Assembly (NCBI GenBank): GCA_028279375.1
Contig: JANQNW010000017.1
Location: 1-64,000 of the forward strand
Direction: 5' to 3'
DNA from: Phycisphaerales bacterium
Lineage (GTDB): Bacteria; Planctomycetota; Phycisphaerae; Phycisphaerales; UBA1924
DNA length: 64,000 nt
Below, piece by piece: positions 53,746 to 62,930 of the stretch. The notes under the pieces were generated by a model. That model searched no databases. It was not told where the DNA came from and saw only the letters and a list, made by a program, of their open reading frames with translations. Each line of letters starts with the position of its first letter. Position 1 is the first letter of the stretch. The translations under genes and the position numbers were made by a program.

Positions 53746-55140
53746 GTGCCCAAGCCCCGAGCGAAGGCGTCCGAACCCTGGACGCCCGAATCCTGGAAGA
53801 CGCGCCTCGAAGCGCATCAGGTCGTCTATGACGACCGGGACGCCGTGCAGCGCGCCGTGAATAAGCTCCAGGCGCTCCCGCCGCTTGTCACCAGCTGGGA
53901 AATCGAACGTCTCAGGAGCCATATTGCGGAGGCGCAGGCCGGAAAGCGCTTCCTGCTGCAGGGCGGCGACTGCGCCGAAACGCTCGCCGACTGTCAGCCG
54001 GACATCATCGCCAACAAGCTCAAGATCCTGCTCCAGATGTCCCTCGTGCTGGTGCATGGGATCAAGAAGCCCGTCATTCGAGTCGGACGATTCGCCGGCC
54101 AGTACGCCAAGCCGCGCTCCAGCCCCATGGAGAAGGGCAAGGGACCTGACGGCGCCGACGTCGAGCTGCCCAGCTACTTCGGCGACCTCGTCAACAAGGC
54201 CGAGTTCAGCGCCGACGCCCGACGCGCCAACCCCGACAACATGGTCGCCGGCTATCAGCACGCCGCGATGACCATCAACTTCATCCGCTCCCTCGTCGAC
54301 GGCGGCTTCGCTGATCTGCATCATCCCGAGTACTGGAACCTCGGCTTCCTCGAGCACGCGGATCTCCCCGACGCCCTGCGCGACGACTATCGGAAGATGA
54401 CGACGGAGCTCGCCGAGGCGCTGAAGTTCATGGAGGCGCTGGGCGAGACGGGCATCGACGAACTCACGCGCACCGAGTTCTTCTGCTCGCATGAAGGTCT
54501 CAATCTCTTATACGAGAGCGCCCAGACGCGCCGCGTGCCACGCCGCGCCGGCTACTTCGATCTCACGACCCATCTGCCCTGGATCGGGGAGCGCACGAGA
54601 CAGCTCGAAGGCGCCCACGTGGAGTTCTTCCGCGGCGTGCGCAATCCCGTCGGCGTCAAGGTCGGCCCCAACGCCGACCCCGGCGAGGTCGTCCAGCTCG
54701 TCGAGACGCTCAACCCGGACGATGAGTCTGGCAAGATGATTCTCATCAATCGATTCGGGGCGACGCACGTCGCCGAGGCGCTGCCGCCGGTCATCGAGGC
54801 GATCAAGGCGAGCGGGCGCACGGTCCTCTGGGTGTGCGACCCGATGCACGGCAACGGCGTCACCACCGATGGCGGCGTCAAGACGCGCAACTTCGATGCG
54901 ATCCTCCAGGAGGTCGAGGAGAACCTGAAAGCGCATCGCGCCGCGGGGACCGTTCTTGGCGGCGTGCACTTCGAACTCACCGGCGATGACGTGACCGAAT
55001 GCGTCGGCGGCGCCGCGGGCGTGCGCGAGCAGGATCTCTGCCTCAACTACCAGACGCCCTGCGATCCGCGCCTCAACTACCAGCAGTCATTGGAGCTGGC
55101 GCTGCGCCTGGCCGGCTGGATGAGCGAGGATCGGAAGTAG
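53746..55140 (+). CDS. class II 3-deoxy-7-phosphoheptulonate (DAHP) synthase
   Basis: 464 residues from a GTG at 53746 (GGAG 7 bases upstream), giving MPKPRAK; an ATG at 53731 without a ribosome site is the alternative. First step of the shikimate pathway: phosphoenolpyruvate plus erythrose 4-phosphate. Class II (plant and Mycobacterium type) motifs: WTPESWKTRLEAHQVVYDD, LLQGGDCAETLADCQPD, RVGRFAGQYAKPRSSP, FFRGVRNPVGVKVGPNADP, VLWVCDPMHGNG, GVHFELTGDDVTECVGGA and the end LNYQQSLELALRLAGWM. All expected catalytic segments are intact. Not accompanied by other aro genes. Confidence 0.95.
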   Translation: MPKPRAKASEPWTPESWKTRLEAHQVVYDDRDAVQRAVNKLQALPPLVTSWEIERLRSHIAEAQAGKRFLLQGGDCAETLADCQPDIIANKLKILLQMSLVLVHGIKKPVIRVGRFAGQYAKPRSSPMEKGKGPDGADVELPSYFGDLVNKAEFSADARRANPDNMVAGYQHAAMTINFIRSLVDGGFADLHHPEYWNLGFLEHADLPDALRDDYRKMTTELAEALKFMEALGETGIDELTRTEFFCSHEGLNLLYESAQTRRVPRRAGYFDLTTHLPWIGERTRQLEGAHVEFFRGVRNPVGVKVGPNADPGEVVQLVETLNPDDESGKMILINRFGATHVAEALPPVIEAIKASGRTVLWVCDPMHGNGVTTDGGVKTRNFDAILQEVEENLKAHRAAGTVLGGVHFELTGDDVTECVGGAAGVREQDLCLNYQTPCDPRLNYQQSLELALRLAGWMSEDRK

Positions 55141-55154
55141 CGCATTCCTGTCGG

Positions 55155-55160
55155 TACGCT
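55155..55160 (+). promoter_or_regulatory. -10-like TACGCT of the DinB-like gene
   Basis: GGTACGCT lies 28 bases before ATG 55189; it matches the GTACNCT pattern of other genes. Confidence 0.3.
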
Positions 55161-55188
55161 GTCCATCTCACACGATGGAGATGGACGC

Positions 55189-55686
55189 ATGAGCAGGAAT
55201 CTCGAGAAAGAGCTGCGCGACGCCTGGCGCACGAACTGCAAGATCAACCTCATGATCCTCGACAAGGTGTCGAAGGATGGCATGGCTGCGACGCTCTCCA
55301 CGCGTGGCGGGCGCGGGGTCATGGGCGAGTTCGCGCACGTGCACAACATCCGCGTCCATCACGTCAAGAACCGCGCGCCGGAGATCTTCGCGAAATGGGT
55401 GGACAAGCTCGAAGTCCTCGACACGAAGGCGACGTTCACGAAGGTGGAGTTGAAGAAGGCCCTGAAGGCCAGTGCGAGCGCCATCGAGGAACTGCTCCTC
55501 GATGTGCTCAATGAAGTTCCGAAGCGCCGCGGCTTCCGCAAGGGGATCTTCACGACGCTCAGCTATCTCGTCTCCCACGAGGCGCACCATCGCGGGCGCA
55601 TCCTGCTCACGCTCAAGGTGAGCGGGAAGACCATCGACAAGGATGTGGCGATGGGCATCTGGGGGTGGGATCAGGTGAAGATCTAG
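55189..55686 (+). CDS. DinB-like family protein
   Basis: 165 residues. Helical protein with the DinB pattern: an N-terminal helix (LEKELRDAWRTNCKINLMIL), FAHVHNIRVHHV with the first metal His, and LSYLVSHEAHHRGRILLTLK with the C-terminal His pair. A metal-dependent four-helix bundle is expected; activity unknown. It follows the DAHP synthase gene after 48 bases but probably has its own promoter. It ends 6 bases from the convergent gene at 55693. Confidence 0.8.
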   Translation: MSRNLEKELRDAWRTNCKINLMILDKVSKDGMAATLSTRGGRGVMGEFAHVHNIRVHHVKNRAPEIFAKWVDKLEVLDTKATFTKVELKKALKASASAIEELLLDVLNEVPKRRGFRKGIFTTLSYLVSHEAHHRGRILLTLKVSGKTIDKDVAMGIWGWDQVKI

Positions 55687-55692
55687 AGCGAT

Positions 55693-56580
55693 TCAAGGGC
55701 TGAGCGCAGACTCAATCGCGCCGCGCACCTTCACCGCATGACTGCTGCCGCAGATCACGAACACGCGCTCGCCCTGCCCCGCCAGGTCCACTACGCATCG
55801 CACGAGGTGCTCGTCGCGGGCGCGGTTCAGATCCATGGCGCCGAGAAATCCCGGGAGGCCATACTCATCGGAGACATCGCGCCAGTCGGGACCATCCGGG
55901 AATGAGCGCAGCCACGCACTGTTGAGTTCGTCCATACTTGAAATTGCTCCGTCGATGCCTGGCCACTTCGAGCGCTCGTTGAGCGTATCCAGCACGAAGC
56001 TCTCCGGGTCGCTTGGTTTGCCATGACGCAGATTGGAGAAGTAAGGATTGAGCATCAGGCGCAGGGCGATCTGCTCGCTCGTGAATTCCTGCGCCTTGAC
56101 TGACTCGATCAGCACATCGACAGGCGGCTCCCATGACATCGCTCGTGCGCCCGAATCAAGCGCGAGCGCGCGTACGAAGCCGCCTTCGCCGAACGTCTGC
56201 ACAGGATCCATGAACGCCGGAAACAGCATGCCCTGGCGTCCTTCGATCAGGGCGATCGTCGGCGCCATCGCATTCCAGCGAACGCGAATGTCGGCGAGCT
56301 GCGCATCGCCTGCGTCCATGGTGTGCTCGGCCCCGAAGATCTGGACGACGCCGTCGCCATCGGAGTTCTCGATGATGTAGGCATACGGGCGCGCATGCGT
56401 GTCGATCACGAGCGCATACTCGGCGTTGTCCATGATCGGCCCGCTGACTGCAGGGGCCGGCTCATGGAGGGGAAGTCTGCGCCACGCCGTCCCCAGCAAC
56501 CAGGCGGCGACGATCGCCCAGACGACGACCACGATGCTGACGCCGATCAGGATCCGTCGCCTTAGTCGGTGTCTGCGCAT
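55693..56580 (-). CDS. membrane-anchored protein, possibly TraB/GumN-like
   Basis: 295 residues. N-terminal TM anchor (about 11-30, ILIGVSIVVVVWAIVAAWLL), the remainder outside. Segments QIFGAEHTMD, TIALIEGRQG, LDSGARAMSWEPPV and the C-terminal RVFVICGSSHAVKVRGAIES recall the TraB/GumN/Tiki fold, where conserved His and Glu residues bind metal. The fit is partial, so this remains a suggestion. The start is at 56580, divergent from the propeller gene at 56713. Confidence 0.6.
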   Translation of the reverse strand: MRRHRLRRRILIGVSIVVVVWAIVAAWLLGTAWRRLPLHEPAPAVSGPIMDNAEYALVIDTHARPYAYIIENSDGDGVVQIFGAEHTMDAGDAQLADIRVRWNAMAPTIALIEGRQGMLFPAFMDPVQTFGEGGFVRALALDSGARAMSWEPPVDVLIESVKAQEFTSEQIALRLMLNPYFSNLRHGKPSDPESFVLDTLNERSKWPGIDGAISSMDELNSAWLRSFPDGPDWRDVSDEYGLPGFLGAMDLNRARDEHLVRCVVDLAGQGERVFVICGSSHAVKVRGAIESALSP

Positions 56581-56662
56581 GCAGGCCTCTTTCGGAGCGT
56601 TCGCCTTGTGATTTCAAGACTCCAGGCAGCCGGAGAATCGACAGTTTCGGCTACGGGGGCCG

Positions 56663-56668
56663 TACAAT
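56663..56668 (+). promoter_or_regulatory. -10-like TACAAT of the propeller gene
   Basis: CGTACAAT lies 44 bases before ATG 56713 and after the earlier in-frame start at 56569, which supports the later start. Confidence 0.5.
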
Positions 56669-56712
56669 CGCTGGCCAAGTCAGGTGTATTTCCAACCCCG
56701 AGGTGTCCCCCG

Positions 56713-57909
56713 ATGGATCTCCGTCCCGCGCTTGCTCTCCCGCTCCTTGCATTCGCCGCACCGGCGCTTGCGCAGCATGAAGCCGCCGACTGGCGGGAAG
56801 CTGAGTCAGACTTCCTGAAACACCACACGCAGCTCACCTTCCCCGAGCAGTTCGAGAAGGCTGGCGAGGCGTACTTCAGCGCCGACAGCTCGTGGATCAT
56901 CTTCCAGGCCGTGCCAAAGACGGACGCCAGCGCGAAGGCGCGCAATCCGCATTACTCGATGTACGTCGCCAAGCTGATCCGCGACGCCAACGGACGCATC
57001 GACTCCATCAGCGAGCCCATCATGGTCTCCGACCCCGGCTCCGCCAACACCTGCGGCTTCTTCGATCCAACCTCCAACCACGACATCATCTTCGGCTCCA
57101 CGCGCGTGCCGCCTGCATCGCGCAGTAAGAGCGGCTATCAGCGCGACACCAGTGACTATGCCTGGCAGTTCCCCAACGAAATGGAAGTCTGCGCCCGCTC
57201 CGTCGCCGAGATCGCCGAAGACCAGAACCCCGGCAAGCGTTTCAACTGGAGCGCGGACGCCTTCGTCCCGAAGCCCCTCTGGACGCGCGAAGGCTACGAC
57301 GCCGAATGCGCGTTCTCACCGGACGGGCGCTTCATCGTGAATACACAGGTTGATCCCGAGACCGGTGACGGCGATCTCTACATCTTTGACACCGAGACCG
57401 AAGCGAATCACCCCATTGTCATCAAGCAGGGCTACGACGGCGGCCCCTTCTTCAGCCCCGACGGCAAACGTCTCTGCTATCGCTCCGATCGCGCCGGCAA
57501 CGACCTGCTGCAGGTATACGTCGCCGATCTGAAATTCGACGACGAAGGCGTCCCGATCGGCGTCGAGCATGAGCATCAAATCACGAACAATCGTCACGTG
57601 AACTGGGCGCCCTACTTCCATCCGAGCGGCCGCTTCCTCGTCTACACGACGAGCGAAGTCGGGCATCACAACTACGAGGTCTACGCTGTGCAGATTCCGG
57701 CCTACGGCCAGATCGACGCGCAGCTCGCGCCGCCCATCCGCGTCACGCAGGCGCCCGGTTTCGACGGCATGCCCGTCTTCTCAAACGATGGCGAGCACCT
57801 GATGTGGACGAGTCAGCGCGGCGGGAAGCTCGAAGGACAGGAACGACCGTCGAGCCAGATCTGGATCGCCGACATCGTGGACCCCGAAGAGCAGGGTCAC
57901 CCGCAGTGA
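56713..57909 (+). CDS. secreted PD40/TolB-like beta-propeller protein
   Basis: 398 residues from ATG 56713, where a signal peptide begins (LRPALALPLLAFAAPALA). PD40-type blades: YFSADSSWIIFQAVPKTD, AFSPDGRFIVNTQVD, FFSPDGKRLCYRSDRAGND, YFHPSGRFLVYTTSEVGHHN, VFSNDGEHLMWTSQRGGK. A six-bladed propeller in the periplasm or outside is expected. TolB itself helps the Tol-Pal system, but no tol genes are near and the protein lacks the TolB N-domain. Ligand unknown. Confidence 0.83.
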   Translation: MDLRPALALPLLAFAAPALAQHEAADWREAESDFLKHHTQLTFPEQFEKAGEAYFSADSSWIIFQAVPKTDASAKARNPHYSMYVAKLIRDANGRIDSISEPIMVSDPGSANTCGFFDPTSNHDIIFGSTRVPPASRSKSGYQRDTSDYAWQFPNEMEVCARSVAEIAEDQNPGKRFNWSADAFVPKPLWTREGYDAECAFSPDGRFIVNTQVDPETGDGDLYIFDTETEANHPIVIKQGYDGGPFFSPDGKRLCYRSDRAGNDLLQVYVADLKFDDEGVPIGVEHEHQITNNRHVNWAPYFHPSGRFLVYTTSEVGHHNYEVYAVQIPAYGQIDAQLAPPIRVTQAPGFDGMPVFSNDGEHLMWTSQRGGKLEGQERPSSQIWIADIVDPEEQGHPQ

Positions 57910-57927
57910 GTTGATGTGCGATTCGGA

Positions 57928-58203
57928 TCAGTCGCCCGCGGGCGCGCTCTCGACGAGCTCGACGCGGCTGTACTGATCGAGATTGCAGACGACCATCTCG
58001 CCATCGTCTTTCTTGAGCGTCAGGCGATCGAGCCAGACCCTGCCGTCTTTGGTGTGCGCGAACCACGATCCGGTCTTGGCCTGGCCGTATTCGACGATGA
58101 CGCCCTCGACGCTCGTCTGCAGCGAGCCGGAAGCGGCGCGCGGGATCTGCTGGAAGACGCGCACGCGTGCGCCCGGCGAGTAATCGGTGATCTCCTGAGC
58201 CAT
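57928..58203 (-). CDS. small protein, unknown function
   Basis: 91 residues from ATG 58203. A compact beta-rich, SH3-like sequence (GARVRVFQQIPRAASGS, TSVEGVIVEYGQAKTGSWFA, GRVWLDRLTLKKDDGEMVV). Similar small proteins are common in Planctomycetota as I recall, without function. TACACT ends 8 bases before the ATG and there is no ribosome site, so it is likely leaderless. The extra open codons upstream cross a terminator and are not used. Confidence 0.7.
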   Translation of the reverse strand: MAQEITDYSPGARVRVFQQIPRAASGSLQTSVEGVIVEYGQAKTGSWFAHTKDGRVWLDRLTLKKDDGEMVVCNLDQYSRVELVESAPAGD

Positions 58204-58211
58204 AGCGCCGC

Positions 58212-58217
58212 AGTGTA
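58212..58217 (-). promoter_or_regulatory. -10-like TACACT, 8 bases before the start at 58203
   Basis: GCTACACT on the minus strand, directly before the small gene; same geometry as at 47020 and 50866. Confidence 0.5.
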
Positions 58218-58268
58218 GCGATGACACGCGATTCGCCGCGCATTGCAATGGAACGGCGCATGGCGCAT

Positions 58269-58310
58269 TAAAAAAGCCGCCGAACGGAGGCTCCGATCCC
58301 CGTCCGGCGG
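58269..58310 (-). terminator. orphan intrinsic terminator, minus strand
   Basis: CCGCCGGACGG (58300-58310) pairs with CCGTTCGGCGG, then C and a run of seven T-type positions. No minus-strand gene lies upstream before the divergent Nudix gene at 58477, so it may end a small RNA. Confidence 0.75.
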
Positions 58311-58476
58311 TCAAGGCGCAACCGAAGCTGCGCACATTGCTTGTGAAACGAGAATCAACCACCCCCCAAGGGCGATCGCTCGCGCTCTCTTGGTAGCCTA
58401 GCCCTCTGAGCGATGCGGTCAACGTCCTCAGGCGGTTTCTCACAAGATTCTGTAAGTCGCTTATTTACAGGTGTTT

Positions 58477-58968
58477 ATGACTGACGCTTCAGGCCCGGCG
58501 CCGGCGCGAGTGTGGACCGAGGTTGGCATCGGCGTCGTCCTGCGCAAGCGCTCCTCGGAGGGGGGCGAAGCGCCCACCGGATGGGAGGCGCTCGTCACAC
58601 GCCGGCCTGAAACGACCGTCTATGCGGGCTATTGGGAGTTCCCCGGGGGCAAGCTCGATCCCGGCGAATCCCCGGAGTTGGGGGTGCGGCGTGAGATCGA
58701 GGAGGAGACCGGCCTCCTCGTCGACGCCGTCTGTCCGCTGGCCGGAGTCGGACCGATCGAGCATGTCTACGCCCACGGCGCCGTCCGCCTGCACATCCGC
58801 CTCTGCCGCCCGAAGCCCGGCTCACCGGAGGCCCGTCCCATCGAAGTCGCCGACGCCCGCTGGATCGCGCTGGAGGATCTCCCGGCCCTCGAGTTCCCCG
58901 AGGCCAACGAGCAGATCATCAGCGCCCTCCTGGGAGGCGCCTGGATTCCTGATTTCGAGGGGGACTGA
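58477..58968 (+). CDS. Nudix hydrolase (MutT-like)
   Basis: 163 residues from ATG 58477; a GTG two codons earlier is possible. The Nudix box is intact: GGKLDPGES, then RREIEEETGL, giving the GX5EX7REUXEEXGU pattern. The N-terminus has VGIGVVLRKR and RRPETTVYAGYWEFPGG, as in (8-oxo)dGTP pyrophosphatases and ADP-ribose relatives. Cleaves nucleoside diphosphates linked to another group; the true substrate is not clear. It ends 3 bases from the convergent gene at 58972. Confidence 0.9.
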   Translation: MTDASGPAPARVWTEVGIGVVLRKRSSEGGEAPTGWEALVTRRPETTVYAGYWEFPGGKLDPGESPELGVRREIEEETGLLVDAVCPLAGVGPIEHVYAHGAVRLHIRLCRPKPGSPEARPIEVADARWIALEDLPALEFPEANEQIISALLGGAWIPDFEGD

Positions 58969-58971
58969 CGC

Positions 58972-60117
58972 CTACATGAACTCGCGCAGGGCGAGCTCCT
59001 CGTGGCGCTCCTCGAGGCGATCGATCTCGTCGGCGAGACCCTCGGGCGCCTCGCCCGGCAGGGCTTCCGCCTCGATCTCGCGCAGCTGCTGAATCGCCTT
59101 GGCGACGGCGTCGAGCGAGTCCTCATCGGCAAGCTCCAGCGCCGCGTCGAACTGGCGCTGGAATCGACTCGTCTTCGCCTGCTCCAGTGCGCTCTCGGCC
59201 GGTCCGGTGTTCGAAGGCTCGCTCGATTCCGACGTCGGTGTCGCCGGCGTTGACTCAACAGGCCCGCTGATCGCGGGTGTCTGCGCAGTTTGAGTGCGGC
59301 TTTCCGTTGCGCGCTCAGAGAGTCCATTGAGAAACGGCCACAGCAGGAAGACGCACACGAGCGCCAGCAGCGCGATGTTCGAAAGCGCCATCATCGCCGC
59401 GAGTGTCTTGAAGCGCGCGACGTCCTTGCGCATGCGCTTCATGGACGCCGTCATCGGCGCACGTGGCGGCTCGGGCGGCGCGATGTCCGCTGTCGGCGCG
59501 GGCGTCGGCGCCGACGTGAACGACTCGAGTGAAGCAGGGGGGCCGGCGCTGGGCGCTTCGGTTGGAATCTGCGGCGTGCGCGCCGGCTCCGGCGGCTTCG
59601 TCTCCGTCGGCGTCACCAGACCGCTGATCGTCGAAGCCGCCACGATGCGCGAGGGCGCCTGTCCGGGAAGCAGTCGTTTCGGCGCCAGGCCGAGATGCTG
59701 CCGATCCGACGGCGTCACGAAGACGGCGCCGCAGGACTTGCACATGTATTCGTCAGGGTCCGCCTTCTCGTGGCAGTTGTGACACTGACCCATGAGATGG
59801 GCGACGCCCGGCGTGTCCTTCGCGTACGACCAGAACTGGCGCGTCGTCGGTCCGCGCAGGACGGTCTCTTCGGTCACCTTGCCGCGCAGGACAAGCTTGC
59901 GAAGCGTCTCATACGAGCAGCCGGGACGATGGGGTTGCTCGTCGTCTCGAATGAACCAGGCGCCCATGGCGTTCTGCGTGGCCTGGCGTGAAAGCGGCTC
60001 AAACAGCCCCCCGCACGAGTCACACTGCGCCGCGGCTCCTCGCTGGATGTGGCCGCAGTAGGGGCACGGCATTACTCCATGCGTCGTCGTGTCGCTGTTT
60101 GAGCCGGTATGTTCCAT
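58972..60117 (-). CDS. membrane protein with zinc ribbons and GYF_2-like domain
   Basis: 381 residues from ATG 60117 (AGGA 6 bases upstream); longer frames run into the lipoprotein gene. Order: zinc ribbon CPYCGHIQ..CDSCGG (about 17-36), a GYF_2-like domain (about 48-110: AWFIRDDEQP, TLRKLVLRGKVTEETVLRG, FWSYAKDTPGV), a second ribbon CHNC..CKSC, a Pro-rich linker, one TM helix (AAMMALSNIALLALVCVFLL) and a C-terminal helical region (QRQFDAALELADEDSLDAVA, EEAL-type coil). GYF_2 domains bind Pro-rich peptides. The role is unknown. Confidence 0.75.
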   Translation of the reverse strand: MEHTGSNSDTTTHGVMPCPYCGHIQRGAAAQCDSCGGLFEPLSRQATQNAMGAWFIRDDEQPHRPGCSYETLRKLVLRGKVTEETVLRGPTTRQFWSYAKDTPGVAHLMGQCHNCHEKADPDEYMCKSCGAVFVTPSDRQHLGLAPKRLLPGQAPSRIVAASTISGLVTPTETKPPEPARTPQIPTEAPSAGPPASLESFTSAPTPAPTADIAPPEPPRAPMTASMKRMRKDVARFKTLAAMMALSNIALLALVCVFLLWPFLNGLSERATESRTQTAQTPAISGPVESTPATPTSESSEPSNTGPAESALEQAKTSRFQRQFDAALELADEDSLDAVAKAIQQLREIEAEALPGEAPEGLADEIDRLEERHEELALREFM

Positions 60118-60208
60118 ATCGTGTCCTGCAGCCGTCCGGGCGTCAAAAAGATACGTTCGCCGCCCGCGGGCAGTTCCAGTCCTGTCCCGGCCAACCGGGG
60201 TTTGAGCC

Positions 60209-61243
60209 ATGAAAATGCAGATGAGCCCACCCATCCAGAGAGCCAAGCATAGCCGGGGCGAACGCCTCTGCGCCATGGTCATGCTCGCAGCCGCTTGCTC
60301 TGTCGGATGCGCCACCACGACACAGGAAGCGTATGACGACCGGGGCCTCGTGCTCGCCGAGAAGTCCATCGGATCCACCGAAGGCGCCAGCGATCCCGCG
60401 CTCGAGCAGACCGCCGCGCTCATTGACGGCGTCGCGCTGAGCTGGGATCAGATCCGACCGTTCATGGCCGAAGCCGGCGGACGCCTGGCGCTCGAAGAAC
60501 TCGCGCTGGATTATCTCGTCGATCGTGAAGCGCGCCGGCGCGCGGTCGTCCTGACGCGCGAAGACATCGACCGCGAGCGCGATCTCCTCACCGACTCGAT
60601 TGCGCAGACCGCCGGCGCCGGCGACTCCCAGGACGCGGCGCGCATTGTCATGGCCGTGCGCCGCAGGCGCGGCCTCGGTCCCGAGCGTTTCGCCGGCCTC
60701 GTCCGGCGCTCCGCGCTCCTGCGCAAGATGGTGCAGCCCGAAGTCAATGTCTCCAGCGCCAGCGTCGCCCAGCTCTACGACCTCATCCACGGCCCGCGCT
60801 ACCAGGCGCGACTGATCACCGTGGACAGCGTCGATGAAGCAAGCAGGATCTCACGCCGTCTGGCCGATGGCGAGCGCTTCGGCGACGTCGCCGCGACGCG
60901 CTCGACCGACGCTTCGGCGGCGCGCGGCGGCATCATCGAACCCATCAGCCCCGCCGACACCGCGTATCCCGCGTCTATCCGGCGCGCCCTCGAACAGATG
61001 AATGAGGGCGACATCAGCACGCCCATCGCGCTCAACGAGGGGTACGCCATCCTCCTGCTCGAGGAGATCATCGAGCCCGACGGCGTTCCGCCGGAGGATG
61101 TTCGCGCCGAACTCGAGAACGCTGCGCGTCGCCAGCAGGAGCGCCTGCTCATGAATCGCCTTGCGGACCAGCTCCTCGATGCGGCGCGCATCACGATTCT
61201 CGACGACAGCCTCGACTTCGCCTGGTCCGCTCGCACGCCGTAA
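60209..61243 (+). CDS. lipoprotein with parvulin-type peptidyl-prolyl isomerase domain
   Basis: 344 residues; starts at 60209 with further Met codons soon after. Lipobox ACSVGC after a short hydrophobic stretch (AMVMLAAACSVG). Residues about 60-170 are a helical SurA/PrsA-like N-domain (ALEELALDYLVDREARRRAV). Residues about 195-290 match a rotamase: YQARLITVDSVDEASRISRR, GERFGDVAATRSTDASAARG and MNEGDISTPIALNEGYAIL. A folding helper in the periplasm or at a membrane is inferred. Catalytic residues of parvulins cannot be checked fully by eye. Confidence 0.8.
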   Translation: MKMQMSPPIQRAKHSRGERLCAMVMLAAACSVGCATTTQEAYDDRGLVLAEKSIGSTEGASDPALEQTAALIDGVALSWDQIRPFMAEAGGRLALEELALDYLVDREARRRAVVLTREDIDRERDLLTDSIAQTAGAGDSQDAARIVMAVRRRRGLGPERFAGLVRRSALLRKMVQPEVNVSSASVAQLYDLIHGPRYQARLITVDSVDEASRISRRLADGERFGDVAATRSTDASAARGGIIEPISPADTAYPASIRRALEQMNEGDISTPIALNEGYAILLLEEIIEPDGVPPEDVRAELENAARRQQERLLMNRLADQLLDAARITILDDSLDFAWSARTP

Positions 61244-61334
61244 GCGTTCACGGATAGCCCCTCCGGACTCGCAAGCCGGTCCGTTCTCCGGTCGATGAGA
61301 ACCGGGGCGCCGTTGCGCGCGCCCGGAGACGTCC

Positions 61335-62930
61335 ATGAACCAGGCATTCAGCGAGACTGATCTGCGTCACAGCGCGCATGAGCGATCCGGCCTGCGCTCA
61401 TTGCGCGTGCGCGCCCTGGGCTTCTCGCTCCTGCTCGTCGCCGGCGCCGTCGGCGTCAGCTCATTCTTGCTGGCGACGATCACTGAACGCCAGCTCGCCT
61501 CCGAGCTTCGCCTCTACGCCGCCCAGTCAGGCAATGCCTTGAGCAACACGCTCCGCCGCCCCGTCGAGCGCCATGAGGAGCACGCGATCGTCGCCGAGGT
61601 CATGACGGCCCTCGCTGATCCGCGCCTCTCCTTCGTGACGATCACCATGCACGACGATGGCGCCGTCATCGAACGCGTGCGCGAGCGGCAGGTCTTCAGC
61701 GCGCATCACGCGCGCAAAACGAACGCCGGTGGCGCCATGCTCCTCAACGAGGCCATTCCGATCCGAAATCGCGGCGCCACCATCGGCTACGCCTATCGCA
61801 CGATCATCGCCTCCGACAGATACGACTCGCGGCCCCTCGCCTATCTCACGCTGGGCTTCAGCGATCCGACGTATCGCGTGATGCGCAATCAGCTATCCCA
61901 GTCGGCGATCATCGCGGCGAGTCTGGTGGCGCTCGGCGTCATCCCGGCCGTGATCCTCTTCGTCCGCCGCCTGACGCGACCCATCCAGGCCGTCTCCGCC
62001 GCGGCGACCGAACTCGCCGGCGGCCATCGCCCCGAAGAGCTCGAGGAGAAGGGCGCGACCGAGTTGCGCGCCCTGAGCCGTTCATTCAATGAAATGGCCG
62101 GCAAGCTCTCACGCGCCCGCGAGGCGCTCATGCGCACGAACGCCGAACTCGAATCCAAGGTCGAAGAGCGCACCCGCGCCCTGCAGCGCGTCAACGATCT
62201 CCTCAAGCTGGAGATCAGCGACAAAAACGACTTCCTTCGCACCGTCAGCCATGATCTCGGCGCCCCGCTTCGCAACATCGCCGGCATGACGTCGAGCATC
62301 ATCCGCAAGCATGAGGAAGACCTGCCCGATGAGATCGTCTCGCGCCTCGAACGCATCGACGCCAACGTCCGCATTGAAACGGAGATGATCGACGAGCTCC
62401 TCGAACTCAGCCGCATCGGCATGCGCAAGGAGAAGCCGGAAGTTATGAACTCCTTCGACCTCGTGCGCGATGTGGCTCGGGCCTTCGATCATGATCTCAA
62501 GGCGCGGCGCATCGAGCTGACGATCGATGAGAACCTCCCGATCCTGCACATGGAGCCGGGGCGCCTTCGCAATGTCGTGCAGAATCTCATCGACAACGCC
62601 ATCAAGTACATGGGCGAGAGCCCCGTTCGGCGCATTCACGTCAGTTGCCGAAGGCGCGAGGACAACGTCGCCTTCACCATCGAGGACACCGGACCCGGCA
62701 TCCCCGAGAAGGAGCAGGCGCACGTCTTCCAGGTCTTCCGGCGCGGCGCCGACGCAGGGGATCATGCCCAGGGCAAGGGGGTTGGACTCGCCGCAGTGCG
62801 CGCAACCGTCGAGCGCTGGTCCGGAAAACTCTCCTTGACGAGCGAACTCGGAAAGGGCAGTCGATTCACGTTCACGATTCCCGCCGATCGCGTGCGCTCT
62901 TTCCCGGACGTCGCAGGCGCAAGCGCTTAG
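61335..62930 (+). CDS. sensor histidine kinase with HAMP domain
   Basis: 531 residues. TM1 about 28-50 (GFSLLLVAGAVGVSSFLLAT), a periplasmic sensor of about 135 residues, TM2 about 190-212 (AIIAASLVALGVIPAVILFV), HAMP (RRLTRPIQAVSAAATELAG), a coiled linker, HisKA with VSHDLGAPLRN (phospho-acceptor His), and HATPase with NLIDNAIKYMGE (N box), DTGPGIP (G1) and GKGVGLAAV (G2). All key residues are intact. The next gene encodes a receiver-GGDEF protein and is the likely partner. The signal is unknown. Confidence 0.93.
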   Translation: MNQAFSETDLRHSAHERSGLRSLRVRALGFSLLLVAGAVGVSSFLLATITERQLASELRLYAAQSGNALSNTLRRPVERHEEHAIVAEVMTALADPRLSFVTITMHDDGAVIERVRERQVFSAHHARKTNAGGAMLLNEAIPIRNRGATIGYAYRTIIASDRYDSRPLAYLTLGFSDPTYRVMRNQLSQSAIIAASLVALGVIPAVILFVRRLTRPIQAVSAAATELAGGHRPEELEEKGATELRALSRSFNEMAGKLSRAREALMRTNAELESKVEERTRALQRVNDLLKLEISDKNDFLRTVSHDLGAPLRNIAGMTSSIIRKHEEDLPDEIVSRLERIDANVRIETEMIDELLELSRIGMRKEKPEVMNSFDLVRDVARAFDHDLKARRIELTIDENLPILHMEPGRLRNVVQNLIDNAIKYMGESPVRRIHVSCRRREDNVAFTIEDTGPGIPEKEQAHVFQVFRRGADAGDHAQGKGVGLAAVRATVERWSGKLSLTSELGKGSRFTFTIPADRVRSFPDVAGASA

